Below are positions 36,762 through 47,087 of a DNA stretch of 64,000 nt, piece by piece. Made by a program: the position numbers and the translations under genes. The notes beneath the pieces were generated by a model. The model worked only from the letters and a program-made list of their open reading frames with translations, had not been told where the DNA came from and did not search any database. This DNA comes from Phascolarctobacterium sp. GTDB taxonomy: Bacteria; Bacillota; Negativicutes; Acidaminococcales; Acidaminococcaceae. The stretch's first letter is position 1. Each line of letters begins with the position of its first letter. The stretch lies in assembly GCA_030540395.1 (NCBI GenBank), contig JAUNWI010000006.1, positions 48,224 to 112,223 on the forward strand. Direction: 5' to 3'.

Positions 36762-36798
36762 AGACAGTTCGTAACCATCCTGTCTCAAAACAAAACTA
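36762..36798 (+). ncRNA. preQ1-I riboswitch aptamer
   Basis: AGACAG (36762-36767) pairs with CTGTCT. The loop (TTCGTAACCATC) resembles that of preQ1-I, and the A-rich tail CAAAACAAAACTA can form the class I pseudoknot. The tiny size is typical. It lies directly upstream of queT and queF, whose products handle queuosine precursors. Binding of preQ1 should favour the downstream terminators. Confidence 0.85.
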
Positions 36799-36804
36799 CG
36801 GGCG

Positions 36805-36832
36805 ATTACTGGCGCTAGCCAGTAATATTTTT
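36805..36832 (+). terminator. First terminator of the riboswitch expression platform
   Basis: ATTACTGGC (36805-36813) pairs perfectly with GCCAGTAAT (36818-36826), followed by ATTTTT. Confidence 0.65.
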
Positions 36833-36839
36833 GAAATGC

Positions 36840-36873
36840 AAGGATTTCGTCTGTAGAAGCGAAATCCTTTTTT
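36840..36873 (+). terminator. Second terminator of the riboswitch expression platform
   Basis: AAGGATTTCG (36840-36849) pairs with CGAAATCCTT, followed by TTTTTT. The gap to the queT start is 36 bases. Confidence 0.75.
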
Positions 36874-36909
36874 ATTGCGCCTGTGCTTACGCTGGAAAGG
36901 AGCAAAACC

Positions 36910-37413
36910 ATGCAACACATCAACAATCAAAAACTCGTCTTTTCTGCCCTGTGCATAGCTCTCTACATCGTGGTTATGATGTGCACCCAAACCTTTGCCT
37001 TTGGCCAATACCAAATCCGCATCGCTACCGCACTTTATGGCCTGAGCGCACTCTTTCCCTTTTTAGTAGTGCCCTTTGGCTTGGCCAATGTGATTAGCAA
37101 CACCGTCATGGGTGGCTTGGGGCTGCCGGATATCATCGGTGGCGGTCTGGTAGGCATTGCTACCACGGGCCTCATTGTGCTGGCTAAGCGTTATGGCTGT
37201 GGCAACTGGATTGTGTGGCTTGCTGTAACCTTTGTGCCGGGCCTGTGCGTGCCCCTGTGGCTGGCCCCTATTTTGAACCTGCCCTATTGGCTCTTGGCCT
37301 CCAGCCTTTTGGTGGGCCAATGCATCAGCGGCATCGCTAGCTTTATGCTGGTAACTGCACTGGAGCGTGTGGGCGTGGGCCGTTTTTTCGCCTTTGAAGG
37401 AGGTAATAAATAA
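36910..37413 (+). CDS. queT: QueT-family transporter (queuosine precursor uptake)
   Basis: This 167-residue membrane protein has about five hydrophobic helices and matches the QueT S-component family of ECF transporters, which take up queuosine precursors. Typical segments are [14 protein letters not shown] near the N-terminus, [20 protein letters not shown] and [14 protein letters not shown]. Start ATG 36910 has AAGGAG seven bases upstream. It lies right after a preQ1-I riboswitch and its terminators, and overlaps queF by one base, so both are controlled together. The ECF energising subunits must be encoded elsewhere. Confidence 0.9.
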   Translation: MQHINNQKLVFSALCIALYIVVMMCTQTFAFGQYQIRIATALYGLSALFPFLVVPFGLANVISNTVMGGLGLPDIIGGGLVGIATTGLIVLAKRYGCGNWIVWLAVTFVPGLCVPLWLAPILNLPYWLLASSLLVGQCISGIASFMLVTALERVGVGRFFAFEGGNK

Positions 37414-37910
37414 TGACCAACGGTAGAAGCAAGGAAGAGCTGGCAGGCGTGAGCCTCTTAGGTCACAAAACTGCCTATAAAAGTGATTATGCGCCGGAGG
37501 TGCTGGAGAACTTTCCCAATAAGCATCCCGGTAACGACTATTTCGTAAAATTCAATTGTCCCGAATTCACCAGCCTGTGCCCCATGACGGGCCAGCCGGA
37601 TTTCGCCACCATCTATATTTCCTACGTTCCTGACGAACGCTTGGTGGAAAGCAAATCCCTGAAGCTGTACCTTTTCAGCTTCCGCAATCACGGGGACTTT
37701 CATGAGGATTGCGTGAACATCATCATGAAGGATTTGATTAAGCTGTTGGACCCCAAGTATATCGAGGTGTGGGGCAAATTCTTACCTCGCGGCGGACTGT
37801 CCATCGACCCCTATGCCAACCATGGCAAGCCTGGCACCGAATGGGAGGCAGTGGCTAAAAAGCGCCTCTTTATGCACGATATGTACCCCGAAAATATTAA
37901 TAATCGTTGA
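37413..37910 (+). CDS. queF: NADPH-dependent 7-cyano-7-deazaguanine reductase
   Basis: This 165-residue enzyme reduces preQ0 to preQ1 in queuosine synthesis. The catalytic Cys56 is in [13 protein letters not shown], with the nearby Asp, and [14 protein letters not shown] carries the NADPH and substrate-binding residues of the unimodular type. Length is standard. The ATG overlaps the queT stop. With queT it makes a small queuosine operon under riboswitch control. Confidence 0.95.
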   Translation: MTNGRSKEELAGVSLLGHKTAYKSDYAPEVLENFPNKHPGNDYFVKFNCPEFTSLCPMTGQPDFATIYISYVPDERLVESKSLKLYLFSFRNHGDFHEDCVNIIMKDLIKLLDPKYIEVWGKFLPRGGLSIDPYANHGKPGTEWEAVAKKRLFMHDMYPENINNR

Positions 37911-38029
37911 GGGTGTAGCGAATGCCCTCTTTAGTATTAAGCTAGCTTCGCGTGAGTGCCCTTGGGCGCCAGCATGAGCGAGCAATAATGAACCGCAAGC
38001 GTGGCAGTCACATGACTGCTGCGCTTTTT
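37909..38029 (+). terminator. queF terminators
   Basis: A weak GAGGG...CCCTC hairpin with TTT overlaps the queF stop (37909-37933). A better one is formed by AGCGTGGCAGTC and GACTGCTGCGCT followed by TTTTT (37998-38029). Confidence 0.6.
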
Positions 38030-38054
38030 ATATTGTCCGTATATTTTAAAATAA

Positions 38055-38106
38055 GGACAAATGTTCTCTTTAATCGCTTGACCTAGGGCGGCCAATTTCA
38101 TATAAT
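38055..38106 (+). promoter_or_regulatory. uvrB promoter with a LexA-like site
   Basis: TTGACC (38078-38083) and TATAAT (38101-38106) have a 17-base spacer. GGACAAATGTTC at 38055-38066 differs by one base from the Firmicute LexA core GAAC-N4-GTTC and lies upstream of the -35. The leader of about 95 bases shows nothing else. Confidence 0.5.
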
Positions 38107-38208
38107 AGACTTGGAACTTATTGTACAAGCGGCAGTCATTCTGTCGTTGAGCGTAGCATAGAGTACGAATATTTTTAGTGAGCTTTTATTGGACAAGCAG
38201 GTGAAATA

Positions 38209-40215
38209 ATGGACTTTCAAATCAAGGCTCCCTTTGAGCCGGCCGGGGACCAGCCCCAGGCCATAGAAAAATTAGCAGCAGGCGTAGAAAAGGGGTTGCG
38301 CACCCAGGTGCTGTTGGGCGCCACCGGTACGGGCAAAACCTACACCATTGCCCAGGTTATCAACAAGGTGCGCAAGCCAACTCTAGTCATAGCCCACAAT
38401 AAAACGCTGGCAGCACAGCTGGCCAGCGAGCTGAAGGCCTTCTTCCCGGATAACGCGGTGGAATATTTCGTTTCCTACTACGATTACTACCAGCCGGAGG
38501 CCTATATTCCCCAATCCGACACTTATATTGAAAAGGATGCGTCCATCAACGACGAAATCGATAAGCTGCGTCACTCCGCCACCAGTGCTCTCTTCGAGCG
38601 CAAGGACGTTATTATCGTGGCCAGCGTAAGCTGTATTTATGGCTTGGGTGCGCCCCAGGAGTACTATGATATGGTGCTTTCCCTGCGTCTCGGTCAGATT
38701 ATCGACAGGCAAAAGATTTTGCACAAGCTGGTGGAGATTCAATACGATCGCAATGATATTGACTTTAAGCGTGGCACCTTCCGGGTGCGGGGCGATGTGA
38801 TTGAGGTTATCCCTGCGGCCTATGGTGAAAAGGCTGTGCGCATCGAAATGTTCGATGACGAGGTGGACCGCATTCTGGAATTCGACGTGCTCACCGGCGA
38901 GGTGCTGGCTCAGCGCAACCATGTGGCTATTTTCCCCGCCTCCCACTATGTCACCAGCCGCGAAAATCTGGAGCGGGCCATGGGTGATATTCGTGAGGAG
39001 CTGGCGGAGCGCTTGGACTATCTGAACCATAATTTTAAGCTTTTGGAGGCCCAGCGTCTGGAGCAGCGCACCAATTATGATTTGGAAATGATGAACGAAA
39101 TGGGCTATTGCTCCGGCATCGAAAACTATTCTCGCCATCTGGCGGGACGCAAGCCCGGGGAACCGCCCTTTACTTTGGTCAATTATTTCCCCAAGGACTT
39201 TTTGCTGGTCATCGACGAGTCTCACGTGACCCTGCCGCAGATTCGCGCCATGTACGCCGGGGACCGCTCCCGCAAGGAGATGCTGGTGGAGCATGGCTTT
39301 CGCCTGCCCTCCGCCTATGATAACCGCCCCCTGACCTTTGACGAGTTCCAGGAGCAGATTCATCAGGCGATTTATGTTTCTGCCACCCCAGCGGCCTACG
39401 AAATGGAGCAGGCCCAGCAGGTGGTAGAGCAGATTATTCGTCCTACAGGACTTTTGGACCCGCAAATTGAAATTCGCCCCATTAAGGGTCAAATAGATGA
39501 TTTACTCAGCGAAATTAATAAGGTGGCGGCGGCCAACGAGCGTGTTTTAGTAACCACCTTGACCAAGCGCATGGCCGAGGATTTGACGGAATATTTGAAG
39601 CAGGCAGGTGTAAGAGTACGCTACCTGCACTCGGAGATTGCCACCATTGAGCGCGCGGAGATTATTGACAGCCTGCGGGCTGGCAAGTTCGACGTGCTGG
39701 TAGGCATCAACCTGCTGCGGGAGGGTCTGGATTTGCCGGAGGTGAGCCTGATTGCCATCCTGGATGCGGATAAGGAGGGCTTTTTGCGCAGCGACACCGC
39801 CATGATCCAGACCATCGGTCGCGCAGCTCGTAACGCCCATGGTCGCGTTATTATGTACGCAGACCGCATTACGGACAGCATGCAGCGAGCCATCGACGAG
39901 ACTAATCGCCGCCGGGAGAAGCAGGAGGCCTATAATAGGGCCCATAAGATTACGCCGAAAACCGTTTACAAGGAGCAACGCCAGCTTATCAAGCTCACCA
40001 AGGTGGCCGAAAGTGACGAGCACGATTTATACGGCAGCAAGAGCAAAAAGGCTCGCTCCAAGAAGGAGCTCACCGCCCTGGCCCGGGAGCTGGAGCGGCG
40101 CATGCAGGAGGCGGCTAAGGCCTTGGATTTCGAGGCCGCCGCGGAGCTGCGTGACCAGCTGATTCTTGTGAAAGGTCAGTTAGGTCAAAAGCTGGAGCCG
40201 AAAAAGAAGAGGTAA
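38209..40215 (+). CDS. uvrB: Excinuclease ABC subunit B
   Basis: This 668-residue protein is the damage-verifying helicase of nucleotide excision repair. It has Walker [13 protein letters not shown], the beta-hairpin region ([12 protein letters not shown]), DESH in [11 protein letters not shown], and C-terminal helicase motifs ([22 protein letters not shown]). The C-terminal UVR domain ([18 protein letters not shown]) contacts UvrC. It is first in uvrB-uvrA-uvrC, with uvrA starting three bases after its stop. Confidence 0.97.
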   Translation: MDFQIKAPFEPAGDQPQAIEKLAAGVEKGLRTQVLLGATGTGKTYTIAQVINKVRKPTLVIAHNKTLAAQLASELKAFFPDNAVEYFVSYYDYYQPEAYIPQSDTYIEKDASINDEIDKLRHSATSALFERKDVIIVASVSCIYGLGAPQEYYDMVLSLRLGQIIDRQKILHKLVEIQYDRNDIDFKRGTFRVRGDVIEVIPAAYGEKAVRIEMFDDEVDRILEFDVLTGEVLAQRNHVAIFPASHYVTSRENLERAMGDIREELAERLDYLNHNFKLLEAQRLEQRTNYDLEMMNEMGYCSGIENYSRHLAGRKPGEPPFTLVNYFPKDFLLVIDESHVTLPQIRAMYAGDRSRKEMLVEHGFRLPSAYDNRPLTFDEFQEQIHQAIYVSATPAAYEMEQAQQVVEQIIRPTGLLDPQIEIRPIKGQIDDLLSEINKVAAANERVLVTTLTKRMAEDLTEYLKQAGVRVRYLHSEIATIERAEIIDSLRAGKFDVLVGINLLREGLDLPEVSLIAILDADKEGFLRSDTAMIQTIGRAARNAHGRVIMYADRITDSMQRAIDETNRRREKQEAYNRAHKITPKTVYKEQRQLIKLTKVAESDEHDLYGSKSKKARSKKELTALARELERRMQEAAKALDFEAAAELRDQLILVKGQLGQKLEPKKKR

Positions 40216-40217
40216 AT

Positions 40218-43067
40218 ATGCAAGAAAAACTGATTGTCAAAGGCGCACGCCAACACAATTTAAAAAATATTAACGTGGAAATCCCTCGCAATAAGCTGGT
40301 GGTTATCACGGGCCTCAGCGGCAGCGGCAAGTCCAGCCTGGCCTTCGACACCATCTACGCCGAGGGTCAGCGTCGCTACGTGGAGAGCCTCTCGGCTTAT
40401 GCACGCCAATTCCTGGGCCAGATGGACAAGCCCGAGGTGGATTACATCGAGGGCTTGAGCCCCGCCATTTCTATCGACCAAAAGACCACCAGTCGCAACC
40501 CCCGCTCCACTGTGGGCACGGTGACGGAGATTTATGACTATTTGCGTCTACTCTTTGCGCGAGCAGGTGAGCCGCACTGTCCCCAGTGCGGCAAGCTCAT
40601 CGAGCAGCAAAGTGTACAGCAGATAGTGGACAGGGTCATGGAGCTGCCCGCCGGCACCCGCTTCATGGTCATGGCACCCCTGGTGCGAGGCCGTAAGGGC
40701 GAGCACCAAAGGGTGCTGGACGATATGCGGCGGGCCGGCTATGTGCGCATGTATATTGATGGCGAGGTGCGCACTCTGGACGAGGAAATTGCGCTGGAGA
40801 AGAATAAAAAGCACAGCCTGAGCGTCGTTATCGACCGCCTGGCTGTGCGGGAGAATATTCACCAGCGCTTGACCGACTCCGTGGAAACAGCACTGAAGCT
40901 GGCCGATGGCTTTGCCGAGGTGGCCGTGTTAGGAGAGCAGCAGGAGATTTTGCTCTTTAGCGAGCATTTCGCCTGCAACGACTGCGGCATCAGCTTGCCC
41001 GCTATTGAGCCGCGCCTCTTCTCCTTCAACAACCCCTATGGTGCCTGCCCCGCCTGCACGGGCTTGGGCATGAATATGGAGTTTGATAAGGCGCTGATTA
41101 TGCCGGACCCCTCCCTCAAATTTACGGAGCGCTGTCTGCAGGCCTTCAGCAACAACCCCAACTCCTATTTCTTCCGCCAGCTGGCTGTTGTTTTGGCCTC
41201 CTATGGCTACAGTCTGGACAACAGCTGGAACGATTTGTCCCCCGAGGTGCAGGACATCATCTGGAACGGCGCCGGAGAGCGCAAATTCACCTTTTACTAC
41301 GAAAACTTACAGGGCGAAACCAAGCTCTATGATAAAGAATATGAGGGCGTCATCAATATTTTGAAGCGGCGCTATCGGGAAGCCTTTAGCGACGCCATGC
41401 GGCAGGAGTACGAGGAGTTTATGACCAGCACGCCCTGTCCCGTCTGCCATGGCAGTCGTTTAAAGCCGGAGGTTTTGTCCATTTTAATCGGCGGCAAAAA
41501 CATCTGCCAGGTCACCGCACTAACCGTGCGGGATTGCCTGCAGTTTTTTGCCACCTTGCAGCTAACGGAGCGCCAACAGTTTATTGCCCGCCAAGTGCTG
41601 AAGGAAATTACTGCCCGTCTGCAGTTCCTCAACGACGTAGGTCTCGATTACCTGACGCTGGACCGCAGCGCCGGCACCTTGTCCGGCGGCGAGGCCCAGC
41701 GCATTCGCCTTGCTACCCAAATTGGCAGCGGTTTAACAGGTGTGCTCTATATCCTGGACGAGCCCAGTATTGGCCTCCACCAGCGGGATAATGGCAAGCT
41801 TTTGGAAACCCTCAAGCATTTGCGTGATTTGGGCAATACCCTGCTGGTCGTGGAGCATGATGAAGAAACTATGTATGCGGCGGACCAAATCATCGATATC
41901 GGCCCCGGCGCAGGCGAGCATGGGGGCCAAGTGGTGGCCCAAGGCACGGTGGAGGAAATCAAGCAGGTGGCTAATTCCATGACCGGTACCTATTTAAGCG
42001 GCCGCAAATTCATTCCCGTGCCCAAAAAACGCCGTCCCTTGGACGGTCGCTACCTGACCATCAAGGGTGCACGGGCCAATAATTTGAAAAACATTGATGT
42101 GTCCATTCCTCTGGGCGTGTTTACTGTGGTGACTGGCGTCAGCGGCAGCGGTAAATCCACCCTGATTAACGATATTTTATATAATGCTCTCGGTGCCAAG
42201 CTCAACGGCGCACGCCTGCGCCCAGCGGAGCACGACAACATTGAGGGCTTGGAGCTGGTGGATAAGGTCATCAACATCGACCAATCCCCCATCGGGCGCA
42301 CCCCGCGCTCCAACCCTGCCACCTACACAGGCGTCTTCGACTTCATCCGGGAGCTCTTTAGCCAGACCAACGAGGCCAAAATGCGTGGCTATAAATCCGG
42401 CCGCTTCAGCTTTAACGTGAAGGGCGGACGCTGCGAGGCCTGCAAGGGCGATGGCATGAATAAGATTGAAATGAACTTTTTGCCGGATGTGTACGTGCCC
42501 TGCGAGGTGTGCCACGGTGCCCGCTATAATCGCGACACCTTAGAGGTGCACTACAAGGGCAAAAATATTGCCGAGGTGCTGGATATGACCGTCAGCGAGG
42601 CCTGCGAATTTTTCAAAAACCTGCCCCGCATTTATCGCAAGCTGGAGGTTTTGCAGGATGTGGGCTTGGGCTATATCCATCTCGGTCAGGCGGCCACAAC
42701 TCTTTCTGGTGGCGAGGCCCAGCGGGTGAAATTAGCCACGGAGCTCTCCCGCCGCAGCACGGGCCGCACGGTGTATATCCTGGACGAGCCCACCACTGGC
42801 CTGCATATCGCTGATGTGCACAAGCTGTTGGAGGTTTTGCAGCGTCTGGTAGAGGGCGGCGACAGCGTCATCGTCATCGAGCACAATCTGGACGTGATCA
42901 AGGTGGCCGATTATCTTATCGACTTGGGCCCCGAGGGCGGCGACAAGGGTGGCACGCTGGTGGCCTGCGGTACGCCTGAAGAGGTGGCCAAGGTGAAAAA
43001 ATCCTACACGGGTCAATATATTAAGCAGGAGCTGGCCAAGGCCAAGCAAAATGGGTGGTATGTATGA
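40218..43067 (+). CDS. uvrA: Excinuclease ABC subunit A
   Basis: This 949-residue ABC ATPase recognises DNA damage and loads UvrB. Two ATPase modules are present, with Walker [11 protein letters not shown] and [10 protein letters not shown] and ABC signatures [12 protein letters not shown] and [12 protein letters not shown]. Zinc-finger pairs are CPQC, CNDC/CPAC and CEAC/CEVC. Length is standard. It is coupled to both neighbours: three bases after uvrB and overlapping uvrC. Confidence 0.98.
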   Translation: MQEKLIVKGARQHNLKNINVEIPRNKLVVITGLSGSGKSSLAFDTIYAEGQRRYVESLSAYARQFLGQMDKPEVDYIEGLSPAISIDQKTTSRNPRSTVGTVTEIYDYLRLLFARAGEPHCPQCGKLIEQQSVQQIVDRVMELPAGTRFMVMAPLVRGRKGEHQRVLDDMRRAGYVRMYIDGEVRTLDEEIALEKNKKHSLSVVIDRLAVRENIHQRLTDSVETALKLADGFAEVAVLGEQQEILLFSEHFACNDCGISLPAIEPRLFSFNNPYGACPACTGLGMNMEFDKALIMPDPSLKFTERCLQAFSNNPNSYFFRQLAVVLASYGYSLDNSWNDLSPEVQDIIWNGAGERKFTFYYENLQGETKLYDKEYEGVINILKRRYREAFSDAMRQEYEEFMTSTPCPVCHGSRLKPEVLSILIGGKNICQVTALTVRDCLQFFATLQLTERQQFIARQVLKEITARLQFLNDVGLDYLTLDRSAGTLSGGEAQRIRLATQIGSGLTGVLYILDEPSIGLHQRDNGKLLETLKHLRDLGNTLLVVEHDEETMYAADQIIDIGPGAGEHGGQVVAQGTVEEIKQVANSMTGTYLSGRKFIPVPKKRRPLDGRYLTIKGARANNLKNIDVSIPLGVFTVVTGVSGSGKSTLINDILYNALGAKLNGARLRPAEHDNIEGLELVDKVINIDQSPIGRTPRSNPATYTGVFDFIRELFSQTNEAKMRGYKSGRFSFNVKGGRCEACKGDGMNKIEMNFLPDVYVPCEVCHGARYNRDTLEVHYKGKNIAEVLDMTVSEACEFFKNLPRIYRKLEVLQDVGLGYIHLGQAATTLSGGEAQRVKLATELSRRSTGRTVYILDEPTTGLHIADVHKLLEVLQRLVEGGDSVIVIEHNLDVIKVADYLIDLGPEGGDKGGTLVACGTPEEVAKVKKSYTGQYIKQELAKAKQNGWYV

Positions 43068-44911
43068 GTACTTTGGCAGAAGGCTTTAGCGACAGCATTA
43101 AAAATGCGCTGGCAGTGCTTCCGGACAAGCCCGGCGTTTATTTGATGCACGACGCGGAGGGCAAGGTCATCTACGTGGGCAAGGCCGTGGTGCTGAAAAA
43201 CAGGGTGCGCAGCTATTTTCGTAATTTAGCCAGTCATACCCCCAAGGTGAAGGCCATGGTGGCCAAGATTGCGGAAATCGAGACCATCATCACCTCCAGC
43301 GAGGTGGAGGCGCTGATTTTAGAGTGCAATCTCATCAAAAAATATCGACCGCGCTATAATATCAGCCTTAAGGACGACAAAAGCTATCCCTATCTCAAGG
43401 TGACCATGCAGGAGGATTTTCCCCGTCTGCACATGACCCGGCGTTTGTCTCGTGATGGGGCCAAATATTACGGCCCTTATGCTGACGCAGGTGCCATGTA
43501 TGAAACCATGAAGCTGTTAAAGACTATGTTCCCCCTGCGCACCTGCCGCAAGATGAATCCGGACAGGCCCTGCCTGAATTACCACATCAAGCGTTGTCTC
43601 GCTCCCTGCGCGGGCTATGTTTCCAAGGAAGAGTACGGCAAGATGATTAAGTCCGTGTGCATGGTGCTGGACGGGCGCACCACGGAGCTGGAGCGTGATT
43701 TGAAGCAGCGCATGCAGGAGGCGGCGGAGGAGTACGCCTTTGAGGAGGCGGCCCGTTTGCGGGACCAATTGCAGGCGGTGGAGCGGCTCAACGAGTCCCA
43801 AAAGGCGGTGACCAATAACGGTGGCGACATGGATGTAATTGGCTTTGCTCAGGACATGACGGGCAATTGCTTGCAGATTTTCTTTGTGCGCAAGGGCAAG
43901 CTCATCGGGCGGGATAATTTCTTTCTGCAGGACGGGGGCGAGGAGCCCCAGGAGGTGCTAACAGCCTTCCTCAAGCAATATTACAATGAGGCCACCTTTA
44001 TTCCCCGGGAAATTGTGCTGCCCCAGCTGCCGGAGGTGGAGGAGCAGCAGGTTATAGAGCTGTGGCTGCGCCAGAAGGCGGAGCGCAAGGTGGAGCTCAT
44101 CCAGCCCCAGCGGGGCGTGAAGCGGGAGCTGCTGCAGCTAGCTAACGACAACGCGCTGAAGCTGCTCCAGGAGCGCCTGCGCAAGGGCAGCCTATCCCTG
44201 AAAAACGACGAGCAGGCGGCGGAGGAGCTGCAGCAGGCCTTGGGGCTCGCGCATTCCTTGGAGCGTATGGACTGCTTTGACATTTCCCATACCCAGGGCA
44301 GTGAGACTGTGGCTTCTATGGTGGTTTTTCGCAATGGCAGCATCAGCAAGAAGGATTATCGCAAGTATAAAATCGTGTCCGCCGAGGGCAAGCCGGATGA
44401 TTTCAAATCCATGCAGGAGGTTGTATACCGCCGCTACAAGGATTACGAGGATTTGCCTAGTCTGGTGGTTATAGACGGTGGTAAGGGTCAGCTGAACTCG
44501 GCTTTGGAGGTAATTCGGGGCTTGGGTCTGGCAGATTTGCCCGTGGTGGGCTTGGCCAAGCGGGAGGAGGAAATCTTCATTCCGCATCAAAGCACCAGCA
44601 TTCTGCTGGACCGCGACAGCGCGGCGCTGCATCTGATTCAGCGCATTCGTGACGAGGCCCATCGCTTTGCCATAACCTTTCACCGCAAGCTGCGCGGGAA
44701 GCGGAATCTCGTCTCGGTGCTGGATCACGTGGAAGGCATTGGGCCCAAGCGCCGGCAGGCGCTGTGGAGGGCCTTCAAAACGCTGGACGCCATGAAGGCG
44801 GCCAGCGTGGAGGAGCTGGCAGCGGTGGAGGGCATGAACAGCACCGCTGCCCAAACTCTGTACGACTTCTTCCGCTTGGAGCTGCCTGAGAAGAAGGAGG
44901 CTCTGCGGTAG
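43064..44911 (+). CDS. uvrC: Excinuclease ABC subunit C
   Basis: This 615-residue nuclease makes both incisions in nucleotide excision repair. The GIY-YIG domain is at the N-terminus ([20 protein letters not shown]). A UVR domain follows near residues 200-235, then the RNase H-like 5' nuclease domain ([29 protein letters not shown]), and a C-terminal helix-hairpin-helix pair ([12 protein letters not shown]). ATG 43064 overlaps the uvrA stop; an upstream in-frame GTG at 43055 is unlikely. It is the last core gene before the accessory region. Confidence 0.97.
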   Translation: MSTLAEGFSDSIKNALAVLPDKPGVYLMHDAEGKVIYVGKAVVLKNRVRSYFRNLASHTPKVKAMVAKIAEIETIITSSEVEALILECNLIKKYRPRYNISLKDDKSYPYLKVTMQEDFPRLHMTRRLSRDGAKYYGPYADAGAMYETMKLLKTMFPLRTCRKMNPDRPCLNYHIKRCLAPCAGYVSKEEYGKMIKSVCMVLDGRTTELERDLKQRMQEAAEEYAFEEAARLRDQLQAVERLNESQKAVTNNGGDMDVIGFAQDMTGNCLQIFFVRKGKLIGRDNFFLQDGGEEPQEVLTAFLKQYYNEATFIPREIVLPQLPEVEEQQVIELWLRQKAERKVELIQPQRGVKRELLQLANDNALKLLQERLRKGSLSLKNDEQAAEELQQALGLAHSLERMDCFDISHTQGSETVASMVVFRNGSISKKDYRKYKIVSAEGKPDDFKSMQEVVYRRYKDYEDLPSLVVIDGGKGQLNSALEVIRGLGLADLPVVGLAKREEEIFIPHQSTSILLDRDSAALHLIQRIRDEAHRFAITFHRKLRGKRNLVSVLDHVEGIGPKRRQALWRAFKTLDAMKAASVEELAAVEGMNSTAAQTLYDFFRLELPEKKEALR

Positions 44912-44923
44912 GAGCAAAGACAA

Positions 44924-44975
44924 ACACTTGTTTCGAGTAACGTTCGTTACTCATAAATTTTCAGTACTTTTGTTG
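44924..44975 (+). repeat. Hairpin-box repeat, copy 1
   Basis: ACACTTGTTTC is followed by GAGTAACG TT CGTTACTC, a perfect 8-base stem, then CATAAATTTTCAGTAC and TTTTGTTG. Close copies lie at 62898-62951 and 63910-63950. It marks the left edge of the first Rpn cassette. Confidence 0.75.
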
Positions 44976-44995
44976 TTATTCAATGGACAAAATGT

Positions 44996-45047
44996 AAAAA
45001 GCGCCCTGCAGGAGCTGAATAAGTTGGCTTGCGCAGGGCGCTTTTTT
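44996..45047. terminator. uvrC terminator
   Basis: AAAAAGCGCCCTGC (44997-45010) pairs with GCAGGGCGCTTTTTT, a strong and bidirectional-looking terminator. Confidence 0.85.
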
Positions 45048-45136
45048 GGCTTGTCATCAATCATTACCGGATACGGATGTGTGAAAGCAGACGACGTATG
45101 AATAATGAAATTAGCAATAATAATCAGAAAATTATG

Positions 45137-45165
45137 TTGAAATTGAGGGTTATTAGTGATACAAT
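45137..45165 (+). promoter_or_regulatory. Promoter of the first Rpn cassette
   Basis: TTGAAA (45137-45142) and TACAAT (45160-45165) have a 17-base spacer. The same hexamers, spacing and flanking words recur at 63008-63036. Confidence 0.75.
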
Positions 45166-45248
45166 AGAGCTGGTGAAAAACTTGCAAGTGTGCACCGTGG
45201 TTTACTTTGTAGAAGTATACTATTTTTTGATAAATTCGGAGGAATTAT

Positions 45249-46052
45249 ATGATTAGTGAAGAGGATAGGATTAAATACAAAAAGTCTATTCAAGAGTTTT
45301 GCCTCTTAGACGACACCTTTATGGCGGTGGTCTTTGGTAATGAGATACAACTTTCTGAAATGCTCTTGCACACCATTATGGGGAATGATAAAATAAGGGT
45401 GATTACAAGCACTGGCCAATATGCCATTAAAAGCTTGCAAGCTCATTCATCCACTTTGGATATATTCTGTCAGGATGAGCTTGGCAGATATTTCAATGTG
45501 GAGGTGCAGCGGGCAAGCTCCGGTGCAGTTCCGCAAAGGGCGCGCTATCATTTGGGAATGATTGATAGCAAGCATTTTCCCGCGGGAGAAAAGGATTACA
45601 GGAAGCTGAAGGATGCCTATGTGATTTTCATCACTGAGACGGATGTGCTAGGATATGATTTGCCGATTTATAATGTTGGTAGAACAATAAGAGAGAATGG
45701 AGAGGACTTCAAAGATGGCTCCCATATTATTTATGTAAATGGCGAGAAGCGTTATGATAATACTGAATTAAGCATGTTGATGCATGACTTTTTCTGCAAG
45801 GATGCGAAAGATGTTAAAAATGCTGTGTTAGCCGATAGGGTTAGGCACTTTAAGGAAGAAGAAAGCGGGGTAGAAGAAATGTGTGAGATTATGCAAAAGC
45901 TGGCTGATGATGTTGCTCATGAAAAAACTGTTGAGATTGCAAAAGGATTTTTAGAGGACGGAATTTCTGTCGATATAGTTTCTAAAAATACAAAATTGCC
46001 TCGTGAAGAGGTAGAAGCTATGGCTAAGAGTTTGGGTAAATTGATTGCGTAA
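45249..46052 (+). CDS. Rpn/PD-(D/E)XK nuclease family protein (transposase-like)
   Basis: This 267-residue protein resembles the Rpn/PDDEXK family of recombination-promoting nucleases, often annotated as putative transposases. The active-site region LDIFCQDELGRYFNVEVQRA gives the Asp...Glu-x-Gln core of the nuclease fold, preceded by TLD. AVPQRARYHLGMIDSK follows, typical of this subfamily. The C-terminal half is helical and charged. CGGAGG lies before ATG 45249. It is alone between a promoter and a terminator that are both copied at the other side of the BREX island. Activity is inferred, not shown. Confidence 0.8.
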   Translation: MISEEDRIKYKKSIQEFCLLDDTFMAVVFGNEIQLSEMLLHTIMGNDKIRVITSTGQYAIKSLQAHSSTLDIFCQDELGRYFNVEVQRASSGAVPQRARYHLGMIDSKHFPAGEKDYRKLKDAYVIFITETDVLGYDLPIYNVGRTIRENGEDFKDGSHIIYVNGEKRYDNTELSMLMHDFFCKDAKDVKNAVLADRVRHFKEEESGVEEMCEIMQKLADDVAHEKTVEIAKGFLEDGISVDIVSKNTKLPREEVEAMAKSLGKLIA

Positions 46053-46118
46053 CGCAACTAGTCTATAAGTAATCCCCAAAGCAGAATACAAAGTCACCAA
46101 GACGGCGACCGCAAGCGC

Positions 46119-46147
46119 AGCGCTCCGGTGTATACTGGGGCGCTTTT
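46119..46147 (+). terminator. Terminator of the first Rpn cassette
   Basis: AGCGCTCC (46119-46126) pairs with GGGGCGCT, followed by TTTTTT. The preceding GGCGACCG and AAGCGCAG words and the loop recur at 63856-63896. Confidence 0.8.
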
Positions 46148-46319
46148 TTGATGGTAAATTTTAAGTTTGCCTCCACCTCGGCACCCTGTGGGTATTAGCA
46201 CGACCACGCCGAACTGGCGCTTTTTATTGCCAAATCCTTTTTTATAAATAGCAAGACGCTATAATTAAAATATCGCTCAATACTTGTTTATCGTTTTAAA
46301 AAAGTAAAAAATTATAATT

Positions 46320-46600
46320 CTCTTGCGGCGGCCGTGGCGATGCTGCCCACCCGTCTGTCCATCTTGTTTGTTAAAATGGAGACGTGCGAATAAGAGCCAC
46401 TCTGCGCCTCGTAGAGCTCACAAAATGCGAACGAGTATAGTTCTCGCGTTACTCTCTTGCGACGCTCTACGGCTGGATTTCGGCGCGTGAGAGCGGTGTT
46501 GTGACGTTGGTGGTGATAACCTTTTGATTTTAAAAATTTTCACCATAAATAAATTACTACAAAGGCAGGAAAAAGCTGCATAATAGGCGAAGTATAAAAA
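46320..46600. other. Non-coding region upstream of brxF with secondary structure
   Basis: The gap of about 500 bases between the Rpn terminator and brxF holds no convincing gene. An 8-base stem CGTAGAGC (46410-46417) with GCTCTACG (46464-46471) encloses a smaller AACGAG...CTCG hairpin, and a GTCTGTCCAT...ATGGAGAC pairing lies just upstream. A candidate brxF promoter is TTGATT (46524-46529) with TAAATA (46546-46551). This GC-richer segment inside an AT-rich island may be a structured RNA or the remnant of a gene. Confidence 0.3.
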
Positions 46601-46648
46601 GATTAGGCATGTCTTGTTCCATAGATAACAAGAAAAAGGGTGATGTGT

Positions 46649-47071
46649 ATGGGATATTGCATAACAACATCTCAATGTGAATGTATTTCAGAAAAAGATT
46701 TACTAAAGCCAGTGATTTTTGTTCAAAAAAACTGTCCAATAAAGGATAAGGCAGTTCCATTGAATGTGCTTTTGGCTAAAAAGCTTATTGCAATTGATGA
46801 GGAAGACAGGTCGACGAATATGGCAGATTGCGTGCTGAAAATTATACAGGGGTTGCCAGTAGGAAGCGTGATTAAAGATTTTGATGTGCTATTCAATCCT
46901 GCTTATGCTATCGATGTGCTTCAGATATTAGTTTTGTGTTGTAAACAGCACAATTTTCAAGTGATTTGGCCTGGGCGCTATGATAATGGCAAGCTTATTT
47001 ACGCAGATGTAGATAGCTTGGATTACAAGACTTATAGAATAGAAAATTATGATATAACATGTGTGGTATAG
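46649..47071 (+). CDS. brxF: BrxF-like protein (type 3 BREX)
   Basis: This 140-residue protein is first in the BREX gene order. Its C-terminal part (VIWPGRYDNGKLIYADVDS) and the segments PLNVLLAKKLI and FDVLFNPAYAIDVLQIL resemble BrxF, the small P-loop protein of type 3 BREX. No GxxxxGK[ST] Walker A motif is present, which is odd: the N-terminus before PLNV is only about 45 residues and has no glycine-rich loop. ATG 46649 is preferred because AAGGG lies 8 bases upstream; ATG 46643 is the alternative. The stop lies 16 bases before the brxC start. The assignment rests mainly on position and weak similarity. Confidence 0.6.
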   Translation: MGYCITTSQCECISEKDLLKPVIFVQKNCPIKDKAVPLNVLLAKKLIAIDEEDRSTNMADCVLKIIQGLPVGSVIKDFDVLFNPAYAIDVLQILVLCCKQHNFQVIWPGRYDNGKLIYADVDSLDYKTYRIENYDITCVV

Positions 47072-47087
47072 GAAAGGTGGAGTTGGT

